A stretch of DNA of 64,000 nt, from positions 85,199 through 149,198 of the forward strand of contig JADHZB010002086.1 of assembly GCA_015657535.1 (NCBI GenBank), in the 5' to 3' direction. The number at the start of each line of letters is the position of its first letter. Within the stretch, counting starts at the first letter, position 1. The notes under the pieces are model-generated. The model was not told where the DNA came from. It saw only the letters and a program-made list of their open reading frames with translations, and ran no database searches. The DNA comes from Nephromyces sp. MM_2019 (lineage: Eukaryota; Apicomplexa; Aconoidasida; Nephromycida). Both the position numbers and the translations under genes were made by a program. Shown piece by piece: positions 12,329-24,937 of the stretch.

Positions 12329-15300
12329 TCATTCTAAAGCTAACGATAACAAGACGACGCCAAAAATTGCGTAACCCCCGGCAAATATTATGAGGATAAC
12401 CTTCCAACCGGCAATCAATCTTCCTGCAAGAGCTCCATTCGTTAACTACAGAAAGAAAAAAAATACGTCGCTTATCAGAAATATAAAAGGAAATGTATAA
12501 TTTTCAGAGAAAACCTCAAATCTATGCCCAGTAAGATTTATCATTCATGGCTGTCAAAGTGTATCTTGTTTCCAACAAAAAGCACAAACTGCGAAGTTCC
12601 TGCCTTTATCGACAGCGTGAAAACACTTTAAAATTAAAGTTTGTTTTGCCACAAATATCTACAATTGGCGTTACATCACAGACCGTCTCACACTTATATA
12701 CCAATCCGCACGCAGAGTGAAATGAAAAACAATTTAAATCTCCAAAAATAACCATCTTCAGCACATTAAATACAAATGTCTAAACATATTGAAACAAAAC
12801 TACAGAGAAATCAACTGCAAGATTAAAAGAACAAAGGAACAAACTCCAAAACTAAAACCACACACAAAGCAATAAACTCCCAAACCCACACACGTACCAG
12901 AACTAAACACTTATTTCATCATAAAGGCTTTGAAAAAATATCCAACTCATTGAATGCATCACCAAAAAAATTTTAAAATGAAGTTTTTCAAAATATCCAT
13001 ACTCTGCAGTTAAATTCCAACATCTTCAACATATGGAAAAAAAAAACCAACCTCAAAAACTACCGAATTCATAAAAATACCCAACAAATTGACTTTCATT
13101 TAAAATTACCAAAAAAGAGGAAAAAAAGCGTAAAAAGGCAGTTATTTCTCAAATATCCAAAGAAACTCTTTTATTTTTCCTTTGTTTAAATTTATACCAA
13201 AAAGAAACAGGAGAATGTACATGCATAAACCTGCTACACCGGGTACATTAACACAAAAATTCATAAAAATATAGCGAAAAAAGTAATTGAGAAGAAATAA
13301 AACTGAAAATCTTAAAATGTGAAAGTATGACAAAGAGGGCAGCAAATTCAAAATTGCATCGAATAGTCTACAAGAATACATACCTCAATACAGATGTGAA
13401 AAATAATCCCCGTAGCAATACAATTTAGAACTAGCCATACTGCACTTGAGCATGATTTTAGCAATATTCCGGTATATATTCCAAGAGGAGTAGCCGTAAT
13501 AATCAATCCCATGGTTACAGCAAGGCAGAAAAATGACTGAAAAAAAAGCGAAAAATTCAGGGCAGTTGAAGAAGAGTGTATGCAGAAGTCATCATCTTTA
13601 GCTTTTTCATCATAATTTTCTTGTCTATCATCTTTATTATCTTTTGCATCTTCAGTTTTCTCGTCATATTCAGCTTTTTAATGATCTTCGTTATATTCAG
13701 CTTTTTCATCATCTTTTTCACCATCTTCAGAGGTGAGAAAAGCAGAGGAAGCACAAATCCACACACAGGTATAAACAGTGTAATAAAGAAATTCAAAAAG
13801 AATGTGATTTAAAGCAACCTAGCTAAAATAGTCATCAAGAGACACACCACCCGTTTATTCATTTCATATCATCCTATAAAACTACCTTTTAGTAAAACTT
13901 CAATGAGTTTTTTTCACAACTGCTAGAAGCCATGCACTGCAATTTGATCATCTTACGGTCGATATATATATGTAAAGCATTAAGCATCAATCCAAATGCT
14001 AGAAATTGTGCAAGTATCTGCCTGTGTATTGCTGTCTGTTAGTGTGTGTGCCCCCGTGTGCCTCCCCCCGGTGAAGGAAAACAATTTTGTTACAAATACA
14101 CAAGAATCTATAAAAATCGCCCAAGCACCATTTTTTAATCACCAAAAAACCTTCTAGGAAACACTTGCTTGCCTTCAGGATTAGAGAGTAATCTAGCACA
14201 CACACACACACGAGAGTTTATCTACGTGATATAAACTGTGTTGATACTATACAGCTTAAGCTATTGAACAGTTCCTATCACGCAAAACACAATAAAATTC
14301 CTCCTTCAAATAAATGTACATGAAAAAGGGAAATTTTGCGCTGCTTTAACCACATCTTCACTATACTCTACCACCACCAACCGCATTGCTAGTTTCCATC
14401 AACTTGTAAACGGTATAAGATTCTATCCATTTGTGAGCAAAAAAAGGGACTGAGATTAAGAATGCTCTCAAGAGCGAGCTGAAGCTGCTTATAGAAATAC
14501 CTGAAAAATGAATAGAAAAATGTGATTTTGAATAGAAAATACGTTTTTATTCTGTAGATTAAGGAGAATGTATCAAAATATAAGAAAAAATGTTCATTTT
14601 CATCGTTGCAAGCTAAACACATTCAGTGCGCTCAGGATTCAGCTATATTTGAGCACAAATAGAGATATATATAATTTGTGTACTGACCTTCGCAAAAGCC
14701 ATGTATGATGAAACAAAACGCTAAGCCAATCGAGCGAAGGTTGATGGAACGAAATTTCATGGACTTCTCGGGCATCGCTACGGGAGTAACATTATGAGGC
14801 TGCAATTCGCTATGGCTACAATGAGCTTTTCCATCTGAGAAGTAACAGTTGAGAACATACCCATGAACAAGGTGTAATCATAATAAATGAGCAAAATAAG
14901 GGAAAGATTTCCTCTTAAATAGTGATGTAAGGATATACAAGGCAAGAAGTAGAAAATGTTGATGCGATTTTCAAGAGGGGAACCAATAAGAGCGATTAGT
15001 GATGAAGTTCAGAGGGGAGGTATGTAGTGGCAAAAAATAGCCAGAAATATCATATACATATACAGGTTAAACTAGGAAATAGTTACAGTAATCGCTAGGC
15101 TAGAGTGGAATCGTGGAGAGTTGGTAAGTAATTTCTGATGAATAAAAGCGAAAATCGAAAAGAAGACTAAAAGAGAATTCTGCAAGCAATTGCTGAGAAA
15201 TACAAATGAAAATCTCTAGATTGACTAAAAGTAGTCCGCAAGTAATTGCTGATGTAAAAAGACGATAAAAATGTTCGCAGCATGCAACCAATCTACAACC

Positions 15301-17765
15301 CCAAAAGTAACTTTTCTGAGCGCTCCTGACTTTTCAGATGCTTCATAACTCAGCGTTCAAAGTCATTCTCTTCCTAAAAAAATATATGCTATTTTCGCCT
15401 TTAGTGCAATCTAGGTAAACAGAGAGCATTTTGAGTCTATTTTTTCACAGCATTATTAGCTCATCTTTTCATAGCTTTCGGTTCTTCCTAGAAATTGCAA
15501 AAACAAGCTCCCACGCCTAGTCATTACACTTGCAAAGCTCGAAATTTATTCAGTGCAATATATGCTTATAGACCATACTAAAGTTAAATGATAAACACAC
15601 AAGAGAAACTCAGTTCACAAAAACACGAGCAGAGCTACAAGGATAACGAAAATAAAAAAAGTAAAAAAATCAAGCATAAAAATGCATGATCTCAAATTGC
15701 CAGGCAAAAAACTTCAAAGAGCTTACCAATAGAATCCGAGATCTGATCACAAAATTGGTCTATCATCATAAAACAAAAATATCCGGAAAACACGATAAGC
15801 ATGGAAATATCCATGTGTCCCTTGCCTATTTCAGCCTCCAAAATATGGGAGTCATCTTCAAGTAAGCCAGGGAGCATATCAAAGAAAAAGATTCCCCAAA
15901 GACAACCTAGAATGTAAAAAACAGACATGAGAATAAGCAGTGAACAGTGATGAGAAAAGAATGCTATCTAAGAAGAAACTGCATTAAAAAAAACAGAAAA
16001 TATGGCCATGTACGAGTAAATATAGTAGAAATTAAAAGCATAACTTCGCTGCATGTATATGATTATTTATAAGATAAAACCTCAGAAACTATACAAGTTA
16101 TTGAATCGCCTAAAAACAAAAACCTTTGAAGGTTTGCTCAAAAATCTTAGGTGTCTCTTCAAAGGAAAAGTGCGGAATTCAATTTCTCGCTTTTTTGGCA
16201 AGTTTGCTACAATGTTAACACGTTTTTCTCAGCGATTATAGACCGAAAAAGGAAATGAGTAAGAATGTTTTTTATAGTGATCCAGATGATCTTGAGAAAA
16301 ATTCTAGAAAAAGCTATGAGGAATCAATCTTTATAACACTAAAAATGTGATCTTTCATCATACTTGCGCTCTGTACGTACACTCTTCCAGTCGCGTTAAG
16401 TTTTCTAATTTTGTGCTCCCAATCATTTTTGGGTTTAATTTCTTTTACACGTATCATCGAAAAAAAATTGTTTGGTACAAACATGCGGGTGAACAAAAAG
16501 AAGCATGAAACTACTGAACTTAGCTGCCAAAAATGATAGCTTAAATCACACAAAGAAACTAAAAAGAGCATCCAAAAATAATTCGTGCGAATCATCTTTG
16601 CATATACTAACCAGCAGCTAAAGCGTTGAGCACAAACTCTGAATGATGATAACGGCCGGACTTGCCATTTGACCTTGCGAGCAAGATACCTGCTGCAGCT
16701 GATAGAGCGATAACGCTTGAAGGAAGCAAACCGTGCAATAGAGCAGAGGGATTTTCCACTTGAGCTCCATGCAATTCATTCGATCCATGCAGGAATCGCT
16801 TGCTCAAGAAGCTACTCGTAGTATACCACGATGACATCTCTACTTGAAAAGAGCTTTTTAAGATGGTAAAATCCAATCTCACTCAGAAAAGGTAATCAAT
16901 CAAGTGTCGTAGACTAAAACAGGATTCACAATAACAAATTTCCAATTGCAATTACCCCTGAATTCAGAGAGAAGAGGGTATTTCTAAAAAATTAGTGTAT
17001 ACTGCAGCTCATCACGAAGTAAAATCTCAAATTCGTACAACATAGCCATTAATCACCCAATGAAGCACCCACACAACTCCACTTGCAAGCATAGAATTAA
17101 CCACCCATGAACATTGAAGAAATGAAATAGGAGAAATTCTGCAAACTTTGTAAGCGTGTGCACTTTAATCACTAGTAATTATGACGACACATGTTAGTAG
17201 TACCTACAACGGAAGCCTCATGCTACCAATAAACACACTTAATCCTGATGTCATCAAGATTAAATACAAGCACCATTAAAAAGTGTACCGCAGTGAAGCA
17301 ACACAAACTCGAATAGAAAAATGTCATAGGCCTGCAAGCACTAAACGCTAACACTGAAATCAAAATTCCAAGCATCTGAAACCTCAACCCTAAAGCCAAA
17401 AACATCACCCCCAAAACCTCAACCATAAACCCTACACTCAAGATGTAACCGACAATAAGTATATAAGACATGAAGCTTAAACATTATAAGAACAAAAGAA
17501 CTGATAGAACCCAGAAAAATACACTGCATAGCAGCCGGCGATTTGTCCGCCACCAGCTGGATAGAGCATCCAGAAGCTGCATTCAACTCATCATGAAATA
17601 AGCGTCAGAAGCTTCAATATGAATAAGCACAAAAATGAGCATACCATAGGCCACAACATAAGGGCACGTCTCTTCATTCTTACAATCTAGTTTCTCACTT
17701 TCAGAGATCGCTTTGGGTATCCAACGTTTGTGCTTCACAGGTTCTATAACCTTGAATTGAAGGCG
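12329..17765 (-). CDS. ZIP-family (SLC39-like) divalent metal transporter
   Basis: ZIP proteins move zinc, iron or related ions into the cytoplasm through eight membrane helices. Resolved exons, 5' to 3': about 16842-16612, 15906-15727, 14834-14688, 14500-14382, 13536-13384, 12445-12329; phases agree at each junction (1, 1, 1, 0, 0). They encode TM1 (SSVIALSAAAGILLA), TM2 (NALAAGCLWGIFFFDMLPG, the family's G-F-H/D-LLP signature with Asp for His), TM3, TM4 with IIHGFCEG (the metal-site His and Glu), TM5 with FFAHKWIES (the HK motif), TM6 with TATPLGIYTGI, TM7 and TM8 ending LSLALE. This pattern fits the ZIP I/II branch rather than LIV-1. N-terminal exons are less sure: 17765-17645 and 17576 to about 17525 join in phase and encode a Cys-containing ectodomain. 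The link from there to TM1 and the start codon is unresolved. Confidence 0.85.
13593..13735 (-). repeat. Acidic low-complexity repeat in a ZIP intron, with one in-frame stop
   Basis: On the minus strand one frame reads repeated acidic units (EDGEKDDEKAEYNEDH, then a TAA, then KAEYDEKTEDAKDNKDD). The same units continue after the stop. The segment lies between the TM5 exon and the TM6 exon, which already join in phase without it. It may be a decayed or alternative loop exon. The opposite strand gives a hydrophobic frame that is a shadow. Confidence 0.5.
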
Positions 17766-20700
17766 TTACACTCCATTTTAAGCAGCAAATAGCGAAGATG
17801 AAAATTCGACATCCCAGCGTTTTGCTACATTTTGTGGGGAGAACTCAAAGACATACATATTAAATCTGATATCTCGGTGCTAGAATCACAGAGCGCGGAA
17901 TAGGAGACCAGTGCCACAGCTGCCAGTAATTTTTACTTCGCATCTCACAAACAGAGGGGGAAGACGTGTTGCAGTCACACCGTCACGTCACAGCTCTTAG
18001 GGGGGCTAGGCGAAGTCACCATTTAATACTGGCCATTAAAAAAAGCCCAGCCAAGACGTTCACGACGGCCGGTATAAATAAGAGTAGTCGCGACGAAGTT
18101 CTTATAGAATCACAGCATGCAGTTGAAAGCTTCTCCTGCAAGAGAGGCGAGGACAAGCAGTGGTACGGCTAATCGCAGCAAAAAACATGCGAGACTTTTC
18201 AAGGCTTGCGCTCGTACCGCTAGCCCCGTACCCCAACTGCTGTGGCTGGCCGCATAGGGGCAACTAGTGATGATGTTAAGGCTTCGAAACTACACATGAA
18301 ACGATGTCCTTCGGCTATAGATATCTATACCTGTGACACTAGCTTGCCAATAGCCGTAGAGAATTGCTAATCTGTAATATAAGCACAGCGCTAGAAACCA
18401 TCAAAGCCTGCCTGCATACCAACGTTCAGATACAGCAAAAAGAAGCACAAAGTAGGGGGGTTTTCTTAAGGTTGCTAGTATTTTAGCACACAGGCGTCAG
18501 CATGGCAGATCATAAATATGCTCGTGCCTAACGTTTAGGTATAATATCACTGAACTCCCGCGGAGAAGTCAATTAGCACAGAGCATGGACTTGCATTCAC
18601 GACGGGGGTAATGCATGATGCAAAGTACCACGTTCGGGTGGGAAGTTGCCGTGGCATCATTCATAGCTGCTATGCTGATGTCAGTATAACGCTGTCGAAT
18701 AAGAGTAAGAGCCTATGACACCGACAAATATAGAGTACAGCTCCAAGCGGCCCATAGAGCACTGCATGAGCGACTTATTCATTGAGTTGTTACAAAAGTC
18801 GACGCAGTGTCGGCAAAACACGTTAGGCAGGGGTCATGGTTTAGTCCAAGTTGTTACTTGCCGCTGTACTATTTCGATTTTCAACATTTCTAGTAACATC
18901 TGAATATGTTGACAACCTGCACAATAACATAAGACAATGTTGCTCACCGCCCCTGCTAATAAACACGAGCATAAGCGACGCTTTGCATACAGAAAAGCAT
19001 GGAGCACAGCTCAAGAGTAGAAAGCTGAAAACCTACATTTTAGCTATTTTGTGTGCTTTACCAGTGCTCGGCCATTTGGAATCGCGATTGATCACTAACT
19101 TTAAGTAGCATATGCGTGTGCATCTTTCTTCCGAAAAAGAAGACCCTTGAACTAGAACCCGTAGTGATAAAGACCTAGTTTTGTTCTGCTGTTATGTTTT
19201 TCAGTAGCTATGTTTGATCCACAGCGAATTCTTACCTTGGATTCATCCTATGCTAACTCTCTACTATAATTTTTGCTTATAAGCTTGACTCTACCCCAGA
19301 TGCTACGGTCCAACATCCCTTATGGTATTTTAATACTAGTTCCGTAGTTAGCTTATACTTCGCCGTGTGAAACTGCATAAATGCTTCTAATTATGAGTAT
19401 ATCGCAATCCTGGGCGTACTTTGGACTTCACAATTAATACCATTGCAGCCTTGGCAGGCGAATACTGCAGCTTTCTAGTCAGCCCAAAGGCTGGCATCAA
19501 TTACAAGCACTCACTCAAATATTGATAACGGTTTGGATAAAAAATGAGTAACCAAAAAACCAGAAATCGTCGAGAAGATAAACAAGTCAGGAATGTCATA
19601 GAGATAAATTGCTTGTATTCTGGCAAACCGAACAACGCTGTTTTGACGGAAGCATCCCATATGCATGAGACTATTCCGCAAGAAGTTTTGCATCATGTTC
19701 ACAAAGAAGAACATATGATAAAGTGCGCTTTTAATGTTTTAAATAGTGCAGAAAAACATGATTTCAGTAGCCAGCACGGAAAAGTAGCGGAGATAAGAAA
19801 GAAAAGCTAGGCAAAACAGTGTTTGATAAACGGAATGCAGCAGACGCCAATTTGCAAAGCATGACCCAACCACTGCAATTTTGAAATGCGTTAAAGTTTT
19901 ATGTTATTATATATCAGCATGGGCATGCAAAGACTCCCGATTAATATCAGCTCCAGTGAAGTTGCTTTTGTCAATATACTAAACCTATGCCCCACCAATT
20001 TGATAGCAGAATGATTACAGCATATCATCATGCAAGTCGTACCGGGCCTTATTTTTTTGGGGTTCTAGGGAACACACTTTGTTATTCTAGCACATTAAGC
20101 GCGGTCACTAAGTAATTTTTTTCCTTAATTGCGCTTTTACTAACCGCAAACACATTTGAATATAATTGTTTACGCTCATTTCCTGGAAGTTTATAAACAT
20201 ACCGTATAGCTTACTGGAATCCACCTGACCAGCATAGCAGTACACTTAAAAACAACTATTTTTAATCCGTAGACAAACTGCAATGATAGAAAAATTAACT
20301 TGTGTACACAAGAAATATAACTGAACTCAATGCTTAGAGTACAAAAATTTCCACGAAAAATTTTTAAAGTTTCGGTATTCTCGAGGTTCATATATCTTTC
20401 ATATCAACCATACAAGATAGTTCATAAATCCGTGCCTCTTTAGCTCTCTGCGCAGTAAGAACACCTATCGGCAGAACCCAGAAAGCAAGTGAAAGAATTA
20501 AAAAGGCGAGGTGCTAACAGGGTTATAGCAGTGTGTTGTTCCAAACCGATAGCTATGCGCTTTTGAATATCTGTAGGCCACTTTCGAGGGCTGCGAGTAG
20601 TTTGAGCATCTTATTCTTTTGAACTTATTTCCATTATGACAATCTAGGCGCGGTATCTTCTTTAAAATCATACTATAGGATCACGCCCTACAAGGCCAGA

Positions 20701-21111
20701 AGAAAAGTAAGATCTTTGTATCATGGCTGCCTTTCGAATTTCTTGACGAAGTATTCGTTACGAGGCGTAATGAGCCAAACATTAGCGGTAGAAGTCTAAA
20801 TTTTAGGTACTCAAATTCACGAGTGACATGTGTTATATCATGTAGTGACCTCTCTTATCAAGATTTCAAGGGGCAGTCATATAGGGTATTACGCAGCCCT
20901 CCTGCCCCTCATTTAACATGTATAAGTTATGTTTATTACCCAGAAGGAGCATCCCTATTACTAGCGGAGCCTTCTGTGGGTGTAATCAAGTCCCATTACT
21001 GATCTTTCAATCCTCAGTCTCCTCTGCTTAATTTGCTCAAATTCTTAATGTACAATGAAGCATCATGATGTCCAAATATATTAAAATTTTGGATAGCTGT
21101 CAATACTTCCA
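17766..21111. other. Intergenic region between the ZIP gene and the large orphan gene
   Basis: The region should hold the ZIP promoter and 5' exon or UTR, plus the 3' UTR of the minus-strand gene ending at 21112. Short frames at 17966-18172 and 18715-19108 lack recognisable content or splice borders. One ATG-initiated frame (19544-19810) is listed separately. Confidence 0.4.
19544..19810 (+). CDS. Possible small protein, 88 residues, unrecognised
   Basis: This is an uninterrupted frame from ATG (MSNQKTRNRRED...) to TAG. Its composition is balanced and hydrophilic, with several His and Glu residues, unlike the hydrophobic or Lys/Phe-rich frames that arise by chance in this AT-rich DNA. No domain, signal peptide or membrane segment is visible. 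It sits alone between two minus-strand genes and would be transcribed against them. It could be a chance frame. Confidence 0.25.
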   Translation: MSNQKTRNRREDKQVRNVIEINCLYSGKPNNAVLTEASHMHETIPQEVLHHVHKEEHMIKCAFNVLNSAEKHDFSSQHGKVAEIRKKS

Positions 21112-24100
21112 TCACTTCACGCTAACTAGGTTATCCAATCTTCCTGGTGAATCAGCGATAATTAAGGCTCTCTTTTTTTTCTTTGGCTTGTGTATATCTG
21201 TGGTATTCTCCAGCTTCCTTGCTTCGTACTTCTTTACGACTTTGTGCCTTTTTTCCACCCCGTGTAATTCAGTATTATAGCATGCAGCTATTGCCCGTGG
21301 AATTTGGGGTACTTTCTTGCCTAGAATATTGGTGCAGGTCCAACTTTGATGAAGTGCAGGGTTTTCTTCAGTAACCATATGCCTTTCGTAATAATTGATG
21401 CTGTTTCCGACATCGAATATATCGTTGCCTATAATAATGATATGCTTGTACACATTATCTACAGTACGTGTGTGATTCTTAATGTTCTGACTTATAAAGT
21501 TGCCTTGATCGTTGTAGTAGCTTAGCCACCCATTATCGGCATAATTGAGAGGATGGCAATTCTCCCTATCCGCATCAGCTGCAGTGGTGGTAAAGTTCCG
21601 GCTAACCTCATCCACATCACTAAGAACCCTTGTACTGGAATAAACCTGATTCTCTTTAGTTATATTCCTATCGGTCGCCGAGGCATTATATGAAGCTCCC
21701 CCAAAACGCCCTCCTTGTCGATATTTTTTTTTAGTTTCTCTGTAACGCAGCTCAATTCCCTCAGCAGCTTCCAAGCCACAGCTACCGCCGATAAAGCCCT
21801 GAGAACCCTCTGTACTACCTTTATCAAACCCTCCGGAGGTATTTTTACATTTTCCTTTTTTCTTTATGTTACAAGAATCAGTCTCGCACTGCCCTGAAAG
21901 CTCGTTGGAGCTATCACAGTTCTGCTCATACATAGACGAGTGCACGTACATTCCAGACTGAGAGCAGTTACCTTGCTCCTCTTGTAGTCTACGGAAACCA
22001 TCAAGCTCCTGTGCTATTTTCATAAGCTCAAAGTCCGCCTTACGAGCGAACTGGCTTATGATGCCATAATTGATTGACCAAAGAAATTTTGAGTAACCCA
22101 ATGCCTCCAAAGATGCTACTAAGGAGGGATTAGGAGTACTGCTCTGCTGCATAGCCCATTGCTTTGCTGATGAAAATTCTGCACAGCGATGAGCAACTGC
22201 GAAACTGGCATCTTCATCTAAATTATTTGGCATAATGGCACCCATTCTCTCATCAGCCGCGTAACTGTTGCTACCGCTTTGAATTTCATGTGGAATAAAG
22301 GATTTTTCTGGTTTCTCACCACAAGAAAGCGAGCTCAATCCATTTGGAGGTGACATTCGCTGTCGCTTCTCCGATAAAGCACTGAGTTCACCGCTTGGTA
22401 TCAAGTTTTTAGCCCTATTCTCGTCGAAGAGTGTAGCAAGCTCATTGTAAAATAGCCGCATTAAGGAATAGTCAACTGATGTAGAATCCAGATTTTGCGT
22501 CCTCGCGCTGCTTTTTTCGGGGTTCACACTCACTCCAGTGGTATCCATGTCGCTCGCTAGTTGTTCATTTTCAGCTAACTTATTTTTTTCTCGTAATCTT
22601 TCAGCCCTCTTATAGGTCTCTGAATAATGGGGCGGCAGTGTACCAATCTGGGGGATATGGTTCGGTATGGGCATGAAAATGGAGTTCACGGAGTTGAAAA
22701 GAGGCAGCTCGTCGCTGTCCTTAGTGAGCTTTAAAATCGCAGATATAGCATCATCCCACAAAAATCGGTAGAACAAGAGGTCAACAACACATTCTGCCGA
22801 CAGAATTGTATTAAAATGCCAATAGTATGAGTCCATTTCAAGACTCCATTTAGGAACACAACGACAAAAACACTCGAAGACCAAAAGGAGGAGAGTCTGA
22901 AGCCTAGAGAAAGCAACGCTTGTGGTGCTACGCGATGATGCCGGCAAAAACAATGGGTCCTTTCCTTTTTCACCAACTGCGCTGCTGCAGTTAAAGTTCT
23001 GGATAGCAGTTGGACTGTATGACTCTATTAATTTTTCTCTACTCCCAAAGTTTTGTAGCATGGTGGAATCTGTAGCCAGCTCCTGGCATTGCGGAGGACT
23101 CGATTTATGCGCAGAAAAAGTTTTGCACTGGGAAGTGACGTGACACGAAGCCTTCACGGTACCGGTATGTTCTTCATGCTGTAGTTTAGTTTCTTGAGTA
23201 TCATCACCCGAGATATTTGAGGCCACTCTATTAATACCATATGATTCTGCGACATTTCTAAAAGACACACCCAAGTCACAGGCTGCGGCCTGTGAGCTGA
23301 TATGGGGAAATTGTGTGGAGGAATGTAGCTCTTCAAAAGCGTCTGTGCTCCTGCTGCTGTCACCTCTTAATATCAAAGGCATCTTTTCAGATTGCCCCGC
23401 ACCTGAAAGGGACGCATTGAATTGGACAGACTCCATCCCGATTCCAGGCCTTATCCCACGATCATTAAGATAGGCAACATTATCCGCATCTCGCATGGCA
23501 GGAGGACAGAACATAGATTTAACTTCGTCGTTACTTGCTGGAGAACCTTTTTTTGCTTCTAGGATTGGCACAACTAGCTGCCCCTTGCAAGCTGAATAAG
23601 TTGTAGGGGCCACTAACGCACTATTTTCTTGTGCAGAGCTGCCCGCTGCATCACACGGAGCGAATAACAGTACCGGAAAGGCAACTGGAAGGGATGATAG
23701 CTCCTCTTTTAGAAATTGTTCGCTGGAGTTCTTATTTCCATTCTCAATTATCGCACATCGTGTAGACTGCTCACTCTCATGTTTAAGAGCAGAATTTGGA
23801 GACACATAAACTACTAATGGCGTAGTTTTAAATATTTCAACGAAACTAAGCCCTCTTTTTGATCCTGCTTGTATTTGGTTTGCCCCATCGGCTCCCTCAT
23901 GGCTGCTCTCTATCGCGGAAAAATTTTCATGGCTACCCTGTCTGGCCATTCTTTTGTCCATGCTTTTCCCAAGCTTAGATGAATCGCAAGCTGCTGGTTC
24001 CTTTGAATCGACTGTCCATGTGTCACTGCCTGATGATGGATCGCGAGAGGGGCTCTTTTCAAGCTCCAAGTCCTCGTCATTTTTAAGACTTCGGAACTCA

Positions 24101-24444
24101 TTGGAACTTCGAGGCTTTTCATCGTGGTTGCTTCGTTTCCCTAGCGCGCTTACGGGTATGTCTTTAGTATTCTGAGATGATGGCGTATCATGTCTTCCGC
24201 TACTATTATGTTCGCCCCCTGAGGTCGATCCGCCAGTCAAATTAGGAACTGATGACATATGGAGCCTATCACTGAATATGTGAAATTCTTCAGGATTCAT
24301 CAGTAAGATTGGAGTGGGCTTGATAGCATCCGCGAGATATCCAGCACTCGGGGGACATGCAGCCACTCCAATCTTGTCTATTTTGATACTTCTATCTATG
24401 TTTGTTACATAGTCTACAAACCGCTGCAATGTATGCACATTCAT
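21112..24444 (-). CDS. Large low-complexity protein, possibly nuclear (weak ACDC-like helical segment)
   Basis: A single frame of 1110 codons runs from ATG (MNVHTLQRFVDYVTNID) to a stop at 21112. The frame stays open upstream to about 24519, so a further 5' exon is possible (acceptor-like ..TTTTATAG near 24483). Ordered segments are the N-terminal 60 residues, a hydrophobic helical block near residues 513-590 (starting LQTLLLLVFECFCRCVPKW) and a helical block near 780-840. Between them are long Ser/Asn/Glu/Asp-rich stretches. Near the C-terminus KPKKKKR resembles a nuclear localisation signal. The helical block with its C-x-P-W pattern recalls the ACDC domain found in apicomplexan AP2 factors, but no AP2 DNA-binding domain was seen, so this is only a suggestion. 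The gene is intronless across 3.3 kb, unlike its intron-rich neighbours. Confidence 0.8.
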   Translation of the reverse strand: MNVHTLQRFVDYVTNIDRSIKIDKIGVAACPPSAGYLADAIKPTPILLMNPEEFHIFSDRLHMSSVPNLTGGSTSGGEHNSSGRHDTPSSQNTKDIPVSALGKRSNHDEKPRSSNEFRSLKNDEDLELEKSPSRDPSSGSDTWTVDSKEPAACDSSKLGKSMDKRMARQGSHENFSAIESSHEGADGANQIQAGSKRGLSFVEIFKTTPLVVYVSPNSALKHESEQSTRCAIIENGNKNSSEQFLKEELSSLPVAFPVLLFAPCDAAGSSAQENSALVAPTTYSACKGQLVVPILEAKKGSPASNDEVKSMFCPPAMRDADNVAYLNDRGIRPGIGMESVQFNASLSGAGQSEKMPLILRGDSSRSTDAFEELHSSTQFPHISSQAAACDLGVSFRNVAESYGINRVASNISGDDTQETKLQHEEHTGTVKASCHVTSQCKTFSAHKSSPPQCQELATDSTMLQNFGSREKLIESYSPTAIQNFNCSSAVGEKGKDPLFLPASSRSTTSVAFSRLQTLLLLVFECFCRCVPKWSLEMDSYYWHFNTILSAECVVDLLFYRFLWDDAISAILKLTKDSDELPLFNSVNSIFMPIPNHIPQIGTLPPHYSETYKRAERLREKNKLAENEQLASDMDTTGVSVNPEKSSARTQNLDSTSVDYSLMRLFYNELATLFDENRAKNLIPSGELSALSEKRQRMSPPNGLSSLSCGEKPEKSFIPHEIQSGSNSYAADERMGAIMPNNLDEDASFAVAHRCAEFSSAKQWAMQQSSTPNPSLVASLEALGYSKFLWSINYGIISQFARKADFELMKIAQELDGFRRLQEEQGNCSQSGMYVHSSMYEQNCDSSNELSGQCETDSCNIKKKGKCKNTSGGFDKGSTEGSQGFIGGSCGLEAAEGIELRYRETKKKYRQGGRFGGASYNASATDRNITKENQVYSSTRVLSDVDEVSRNFTTTAADADRENCHPLNYADNGWLSYYNDQGNFISQNIKNHTRTVDNVYKHIIIIGNDIFDVGNSINYYERHMVTEENPALHQSWTCTNILGKKVPQIPRAIAACYNTELHGVEKRHKVVKKYEARKLENTTDIHKPKKKKRALIIADSPGRLDNLVSVK

Positions 24445-24937
24445 TTTAAGGCCTGTGTAGCGTCTTTTTGGGATAGAGGCTATAAAATGGTTGATCGCTA
24501 TGCATTGAAAGATTACCTACCGGGACGAGCATGACTTGTATCATAATCGATAATAAGACACTGGTTATAGGCGTTTCATCCTTTGCTGCTATCCATCCAT
24601 GCCTGTTTTGAAATATAGCTATATTCGCTTCCAATGGAAAAAATCAAGAAACAGCACTTATGAAGCGATTTAATTTAAGCTTGCCTTTAGATTTCTTATG
24701 TCATTTGTCGCGTGTAAAACCTTTACGTGCTGTACCCACAAGTCCTTTTTTTGCCGAATTGAATATCTCAAACCCATCTAGCTGTTTTATCGTTTGCTTC
24801 AACTTCAATTAGGTCACTCATAGGTTGAGTTGAAGTTTTGCTGCAAAAATCACTTCGAATGATCTTTTTCTACACCGCATGCTTTTTTGCACCGCTTTTT
24901 GAGCTTCTTTCAACAATCTTAGAAGAAGCGAAGCAGA

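Noticed and set aside
13576..13812. 78-codon hydrophobic + strand frame resembling a membrane protein
   Set aside because: It is the reverse complement of the acidic repeat in the ZIP intron; Phe/Ile richness comes from TTC/ATC repeats.
17223..17471. Hydrophobic minus-strand frame as ZIP TM1
   Set aside because: TM1 is already present directly before TM2 in exon 16842-16612; this stretch is T-rich and probably intronic, though a small exon inside it (after TTTCAG) cannot be excluded.
22731..24175. Several 60-80-codon frames overlapping the 1110-codon gene
   Set aside because: Shadows of the long minus-strand frame.
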